NCBI GenBank assembly: GCA_034189725.1
Contig: JAXHUK010000109.1
Location: forward strand, 1 to 5,625
Direction of reading: 5' to 3'
From: JAXHUK01 sp034189725
GTDB lineage: Bacteria; Chloroflexota; Dehalococcoidia; SZUA-161
DNA: 5,625 nt
Every line of letters begins with the position of its first letter. Position 1 is the stretch's first letter. This document shows, in pieces, positions 4,226 to 5,625 of this stretch. The notes under the pieces are model-generated. The model had not been told where the DNA came from. It was given only the letters and a program-made list of their open reading frames with translations, and did not search any database. The translations under genes and the position numbers were made by a program.

Positions 4226-5625
4226 CTATCTTGATACGTTTTCTCCAACCCTTGCTATCGGCCCTGCCAGTTCTTTCTTGCTAAATGGACGGCCACCAGC
4301 TCTGGCGTAGACGTCCGTACTCCCCGGCAGGTCTATCTGGGAGCGGAGGTAGTGATAAAGTTGTCCGGAATAATTCATTTCCACTACCAGCAGCTTCTGA
4401 GTCGATTTCAGAAAGCTCTCAACCTGCTGGGGTAAAGGACAGATGAGCTCGGGAACACAAACCTTAACCGTATTTTGCAATCCCAATTCTTCGACTGTTT
4501 CCAGAACTACCTGGGCGGAGGAACCCCAGGTTATTATTCCCCTATCGGCCTCCTCATTGCCAAACAGTTTAACCAGATCACCTCTCTGACGAAGCGGCAT
4601 GAGTTTATGCCACCTTTTTTGGTGCATTCTCTGGTGCGTCTCGAAGTCGAAGGACGGTGCCCCTGTTTCATTATGGGTGAGACCGCTGGTTTGATACGGC
4701 GATTCCTCGTCACCGGCAACTGCCATTGGCGAAATAAAGTCGTCTGTTAAGCGGTAACGATGATACTCTTGAATATCGTCTCCTGATGGCCTCTTCCTCT
4801 CTTGAGCAGCATACTCTCTTGTTAGGAACTCGTCGTTGACAGCCACCAGAGTTTGCCCCAGTGATTGATCGGAAAGGAGAACAACTACGGTCTGATAGTA
4901 TTGGGCGATGCCGATACCCTCTATGACCAGGCGGTAACACCCTTCCACGTTATAGGGAGCCAACACGACTCTGGGAGTGTCACCGTGGCCACCGTAAACA
5001 GCGTGATACAGGTCTGATTGCTCGGACTTGGATGGTATGCCCGTGGAGGGGCCGCAACGCTGTACATCGATAATAACCATCGGAATCTCAGCAGCTACTG
5101 CCAGTCCCATCATCTCGGTCATCAGGTCGAGTCCTGGGCCACTGGTACAGGTCACCGATTTTGCCCCGGCTAATGATGCGCCGATAACCAAACCGGCAGA
5201 GGCAATCTCGTCCTCCGCTTGAAGGAATATGCCACCTGTTTCCTGAAGAAGGTTCTCCATCTCCTTCATGATTTCTGCTGCAGGCGTGATAGGGTAACCG
5301 AAAAAAGCTTTGCAATCGGCACGGATAGCCGCTTGCGCCATGGCAGTATTGCCCTGAATAATGACCTTCTTGGAGTAATCTTGCGGTCGAGACAGTCTCA
5401 ACGACGGAATTGAAAGCTCAAAAAAGAGTTTCTTGCCTGCTTCGAGTGCTGCCAGATTATTTTTTAGCAGGTCTACTTCGTGGTCACCGGTAATAGCACC
5501 AATCGCCTGCTCTTCAGAAATACCCGTGATCTCCAGTAGTACACCGAGTGCCACGATGTTCTTGTTGTGTGGCGTTCCTGTAATCTCCTGACTGTTCCTG
5601 GAAAAAGCAACCTGAAAAGATTTCT
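4226..5625 (-). CDS. korA: 2-oxoacid:acceptor oxidoreductase, fused gamma-alpha subunit, 5' end outside window
   Basis: This subunit carries the pyrimidine-binding and substrate-contact side of the enzyme and pairs with KorB. The frame is open to the right edge. The 23 complete codons before the GTG at 5554 continue as KSFQVAFSRNS...TPHNKNIVALGVLLEITG, the end of a gamma (POR_G) domain, so the GTG is internal and the fused gamma-alpha form (TIGR03710 type) begins outside. Counting from 5554, FFGYPITPAAEI (84-95) contains the substrate-binding Thr90. It is followed by QAEDEIASAG (112-121), TSGPGLDLM (137-145), IIDVQRCGPSTGIPSKSEQ (161-179), GHGDTPRVVLAP (189-200), SGLTHNETGAPSFD (290-303) and the C-terminal GGRPFSKKEL (420-429). 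About 100 or more N-terminal residues are missing. A frame with a delta (ferredoxin) subunit is not present in the window. The fusion family is clear; the substrate is not. Confidence 0.94.
   Translation of the reverse strand, partial: KSFQVAFSRNSQEITGTPHNKNIVALGVLLEITGISEEQAIGAITGDHEVDLLKNNLAALEAGKKLFFELSIPSLRLSRPQDYSKKVIIQGNTAMAQAAIRADCKAFFGYPITPAAEIMKEMENLLQETGGIFLQAEDEIASAGLVIGASLAGAKSVTCTSGPGLDLMTEMMGLAVAAEIPMVIIDVQRCGPSTGIPSKSEQSDLYHAVYGGHGDTPRVVLAPYNVEGCYRLVIEGIGIAQYYQTVVVLLSDQSLGQTLVAVNDEFLTREYAAQERKRPSGDDIQEYHRYRLTDDFISPMAVAGDEESPYQTSGLTHNETGAPSFDFETHQRMHQKRWHKLMPLRQRGDLVKLFGNEEADRGIITWGSSAQVVLETVEELGLQNTVKVCVPELICPLPQQVESFLKSTQKLLVVEMNYSGQLYHYLRSQIDLPGSTDVYARAGGRPFSKKELAGPIARVGENVSR

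Noticed and set aside
1..5625. CRISPR array, tRNA, rRNA, transposase, phage genes or a defence system
   Set aside because: No regularly spaced direct repeats, no tRNA-like cloverleaf arms and no recognisable mobile-element or defence proteins were seen on either strand.

Overview
All genes I can support in this window lie on the minus strand, so transcription runs from the right edge towards the left edge. The gene content is bacterial: Shine-Dalgarno sites such as GGAGGG and GGGAGGA, GTG starts, and a ferredoxin-type 2-oxoacid oxidoreductase typical of anaerobes or microaerophiles. A Chloroflexota (Dehalococcoidia-like) or similar uncultured anaerobe would fit the protein style and the degenerate intergenic repeats. 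That placement is inference and not demonstrated by the sequence.

Right to left, the layout is as follows. (1) 5625-4226 holds the fused gamma-alpha subunit of a 2-oxoacid:ferredoxin oxidoreductase (korA-like); its 5' end lies outside the window. (2) 4128-3310 holds the TPP-binding beta subunit (korB-like), 97 bases downstream and with no clear ribosome site. (3) 3309-3078 is intergenic, with a degenerate short-tandem/inverted repeat and a promoter with a perfect TTGACA box. (4) 3077-1926 holds a radical SAM protein with a C-terminal helix-hairpin-helix, of the COG4277 'putative DNA modification/repair' family. (5) 1921-1878 is a palindromic repeat unit just past its stop codon. (6) 1849-1486 holds an extended -10 promoter and a 47-residue gene ending in a Cys-rich CCGHPGEPGC tail. 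That gene is too short for ordinary ORF thresholds but has a good ribosome site. (7) 1485-667 holds a TspO/MBR-like polytopic membrane protein. (8) 622-173 holds msrB, and 158-1 holds the start of msrA, cut by the left edge.

Two functional groups stand out. KorA and KorB together form the catalytic core of an enzyme that interconverts a 2-oxoacid plus CoA with an acyl-CoA, CO2 and reduced ferredoxin. The left group (small Cys-tail protein, TspO-like protein, MsrB, MsrA) could be one transcript from the promoter near 1845 and points to oxidative-stress repair of methionine sulfoxide. The radical SAM gene has its own likely promoter and stands between the two groups.

The points most worth a second look are the unlisted 47-aa gene, the probable ATT start of msrB, and the operator-like inverted repeat overlapping the extended -10.
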